From positions 1 through 63,757 of the forward strand of contig JAJACU010000014.1 in the NCBI GenBank assembly GCA_022601345.1: DNA of 63,757 nucleotides, written 5' to 3'. Shown here piece by piece: positions 61,842-63,757 of the stretch. The DNA comes from Chlamydiota bacterium (GTDB lineage Bacteria; Chlamydiota; Chlamydiia; Chlamydiales; JAAZZY01). The translations under genes were made by a program, and so were the position numbers. Each line of letters starts with the position of its first letter. Position 1 is the first letter of the stretch. Below the pieces are notes generated by a model that was not told where the DNA came from, did no database searches, and saw nothing but the letters and a program-made list of their open reading frames with translations.

Positions 61842-63682
61842 GCTTGCTTCTCATGTTCAAGCTCAAGTAAAAGTTCACTTACAATGAGGTTCAAAGATTC
61901 GACTTCGTCTTCTACTGATTTAATCTCTTGATCTTTGATAAACAAACTTTTCTCTAATTCATTTTCTAATACTGAATCTTGGACAAGATCGTTCTCTCTT
62001 TGTTTTTTGAGTTTCTCAAGTTGAGATTCAGCTTTAAAGAGTTTCTCACGCACTTCTTCAAGCACTTTATTCTTGTCTTCAAATTGAGCTCTCAGTTGAC
62101 TGTACAAAGCTTTAGATTGATTTAAGGTCACAATTTCTTGCCTAAGGTCTTTCGGAAGATTTTCAAGCTCAACCTTTCTATATTTAGTCTGCTTTAAAAT
62201 TGATTGTAGTTGAACGAGCCAGTGCTTGTTTGTAGGTCTTTCAATGGGCGGTTCCTCTTTTTGATTTACAAGCTCTTTTTTTATGCGCTCTTTGTCAAGA
62301 TCAGCTTGGAAAAGAGCAAACCTAGCTTCATTTAGCGCTGTAAGTTCTTTATGGTGATTTTTAGCTTTCTCATCAATTTCTTCTTGAAGTTCTATAACAC
62401 GTTGCTCATACATTTCAATTGTATGATCCACTTCGTTATTTCTCAGAATCAATTTCTTAAGCTGCAGACCTTTTTCTTCAAGCTCTTTATGTAAAGCTTC
62501 TACTTCTAAATTTCTTGTCTTAATTTTTGACTCTTGAGAAAATTGCAATTCTTCTTGTTTGCTTGTGATTTCTTTTAACTCATTTTTTTGTTCTTCTATT
62601 TTACTTCTGGCAATATTCAGGTCCTGATCAAGATCGCGCAACTTTTGGCTAATTTCATTTATTTTTCGGTCTCGCTCTTGGATCTGAGCTTTAATTGTAA
62701 GAACTTCGTGTTCCTTTGTCTCAATTTGTTTGCGCAGCGCCTCGAGTTCACTTTTTTGTTGAATCACATCATTTTCACGTACGTTTAAACGGTCTTGTAA
62801 ATCGTATATTTTAGAGACTTTTTCTCTCAAAGTCTCTTGCATTTTTTTAACATTTAGCTGATTTTCACTTGCTTCTTGGCTTAAGTTAGACTCATATTCA
62901 GTATGAGCTTCTAATTTTTCTTCTAGTTCAAAAACCAGGGCTTTAAAATCATCGAGTTGCTTGGTCAGCTGTAAATTTTCATCACAATATATTTTTTCAC
63001 GATCTGAGAGAGACAGTGAAAGTTCTCCATTTACCTTTTCAAGTTCTTGAGACATTTTAAGCTGGTTAATTTCCATTTTGGAGTATTCTGTAAACCGTTT
63101 CTCAAGCTCATCTATATGCCTTTGGTTAGCCCCCTGCAGCTCCTTCAATTCCTGGTGCATGATATAAGTTGATTTTTCAAGTGAATCAGCCTGATCAGAA
63201 AGCTTTGTAATCGTTTGGTCCTTGTCTGCAATCTTACTGAGATAATCTTCTTCCGAAAGATCCCAGTCTTTTTGTGAGCGCTTAATCTGATCGTCTAATT
63301 CAATTAAATTGTCGAGGCGGCTTTGAGACTCTAGCTGAAGATCCATTATTATTTCTTTAATCTCTTCAAAACCCAAAAAAGTAACAAAAAGTCCTATTCC
63401 TAAGCTTATACTTGCCCCAATTTGCCAAAGTTTCTCTGAGTGATCAAGAAATGGATACATGCACATTAGTAGCAGGGTAAGTATGCCTAGGCTGGCTAAA
63501 AATCCTTTAGTTTGCCACTTCCAGCTCAATGGCAATCCCAAAAGAGTCGCAAAAAACAAGTACCAACCTGTGGCCGATCCCTTTAACAAGACACTAAACA
63601 GCGTTAAAAGCACCACAAAAGGACCTATTACACCTAAGAACTGTAATCGATCTGTAAAGTTTTTTTTATGTTCTACACTCAC
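61838..63682 (-). CDS. Membrane-anchored long coiled-coil protein
   Basis: This 614-residue protein has about four hydrophobic segments in residues 12-105 followed by roughly 480 residues of nearly uninterrupted Glu/Lys/Leu/Gln coiled coil (for example LKEITSKQEELQFSQESKIK). Short breaks lie near residue 480 (EEPPIERPTNKHWL). It occupies the position of CT850, next to map, in Chlamydia trachomatis; that protein has been described as an inclusion-membrane protein that engages dynein light chain. Orthology here rests on position only. The start is GTG. It could be a cell-envelope tether or an inclusion-membrane effector. Confidence 0.7.
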   Translation of the reverse strand: MSVEHKKNFTDRLQFLGVIGPFVVLLTLFSVLLKGSATGWYLFFATLLGLPLSWKWQTKGFLASLGILTLLLMCMYPFLDHSEKLWQIGASISLGIGLFVTFLGFEEIKEIIMDLQLESQSRLDNLIELDDQIKRSQKDWDLSEEDYLSKIADKDQTITKLSDQADSLEKSTYIMHQELKELQGANQRHIDELEKRFTEYSKMEINQLKMSQELEKVNGELSLSLSDREKIYCDENLQLTKQLDDFKALVFELEEKLEAHTEYESNLSQEASENQLNVKKMQETLREKVSKIYDLQDRLNVRENDVIQQKSELEALRKQIETKEHEVLTIKAQIQERDRKINEISQKLRDLDQDLNIARSKIEEQKNELKEITSKQEELQFSQESKIKTRNLEVEALHKELEEKGLQLKKLILRNNEVDHTIEMYEQRVIELQEEIDEKAKNHHKELTALNEARFALFQADLDKERIKKELVNQKEEPPIERPTNKHWLVQLQSILKQTKYRKVELENLPKDLRQEIVTLNQSKALYSQLRAQFEDKNKVLEEVREKLFKAESQLEKLKKQRENDLVQDSVLENELEKSLFIKDQEIKSVEDEVESLNLIVSELLLELEHEKQA

Positions 63683-63686
63683 AGTT

Positions 63687-63714
63687 ATTGTATCCTTTTT
63701 TCAAAAAATTTCAA
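63687..63714 (-). promoter_or_regulatory. Promoter-like sequence directly at the start of the coiled-coil gene
   Basis: On the minus strand TTGAAA (63709-63714), a 16-base spacer and TACAAT (63687-63692) place transcription start on the GTG codon at 63682. The AAAGGA that could serve as Shine-Dalgarno lies inside this promoter, so either a longer transcript uses the RBS or this promoter makes a leaderless mRNA. Confidence 0.35.
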
Positions 63715-63757
63715 CAACCCTCCTATGAGAGTTGCCACTAACTATTTTTTATACCTA

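Noticed and set aside
1-63757. Insertion sequences, prophage, CRISPR arrays and rRNA
   Set aside because: I found no transposase or integrase motifs, no regularly spaced direct repeats and no rRNA sequence in the window.

Overview
The window is chromosomal DNA from a member of the Chlamydiota, most likely an environmental (amoeba-associated) lineage outside the genus Chlamydia. Three blocks keep the gene order I recall from Chlamydia trachomatis (CT numbers are from memory). They are rpe-efp-accB-accC (CT121-CT124), rpsA-nusA-infB-rbfA-truB-ribF ... ychF ... cdsU-cdsV-copN-scc1-malQ ... rpmB (CT098 down to CT086), and marC-map-coiled-coil membrane protein (CT852-CT850). The DNA is AT-rich. 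Trehalase, glucokinase, fatty-acid desaturase and hydroxylase, ankyrin and RING-type proteins point to an amoeba symbiont rather than a vertebrate pathogen. I cannot name the genus.

Layout. 1-5.8 kb: tRNA-Thr, a TtcA-like tRNA thiolase, a PutP-like Na+ symporter, a trehalase of eukaryotic neutral type, and small membrane proteins or lipoproteins. 5.9-10.9 kb: tRNA-Val, tRNA-Asp, a YitT protein, the rpe-efp-accB-accC operon and a sugar-phosphatase-like histidine phosphatase. 11-16 kb: fatty-acid desaturase, a DMT transporter with a hairpin over its start codon, and an aspartate kinase lacking ACT domains that is coupled to a 660-residue unknown protein. 16-24 kb: translation and transcription genes rpsA to ribF. 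24-31.9 kb: fatty-acid hydroxylase, GH15 glucoamylase, the gnd-zwf-glk operon, a Cys-rich small protein, and a 36-residue basic protein with an elaborate leader. 32-43 kb: ychF, a RING-CH-like protein, a phospholipase D-family protein, the type III secretion operon, malQ, and an exported transglutaminase/TPR protein. 43-56 kb: a 1317-residue ankyrin protein, an outer-membrane protein, a Ca2+/cation antiporter, a secreted two-repeat protein, folB, clpB, an exported methyltransferase, and soluble transhydrogenase. 56-63.7 kb: rpmB, a second RING-like protein, a second PLD-family protein, Sua5, an MFS transporter, marC, map and a coiled-coil membrane protein.

How the genes fit together. Trehalase, GH15 glucoamylase and MalQ all release free glucose. 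Glucokinase, glucose-6-phosphate dehydrogenase and 6-phosphogluconate dehydrogenase turn it into NADPH and pentose phosphate, Rpe moves the pentoses on, and SthA can balance NADPH against NADH. The export apparatus (SctU, SctV, CopN, Scc1) lies beside genes that look like host-directed effectors: ankyrin, two RING-like, PLD, transglutaminase/TPR and a signal-peptide methyltransferase. Accessory genes sit between backbone genes at ribF|ychF, ychF|cdsU and malQ|rpmB.

Genes are tightly packed. Six convergent gene pairs share a 4-nt stop-codon overlap. I see no insertion sequence, prophage, CRISPR array or rRNA.
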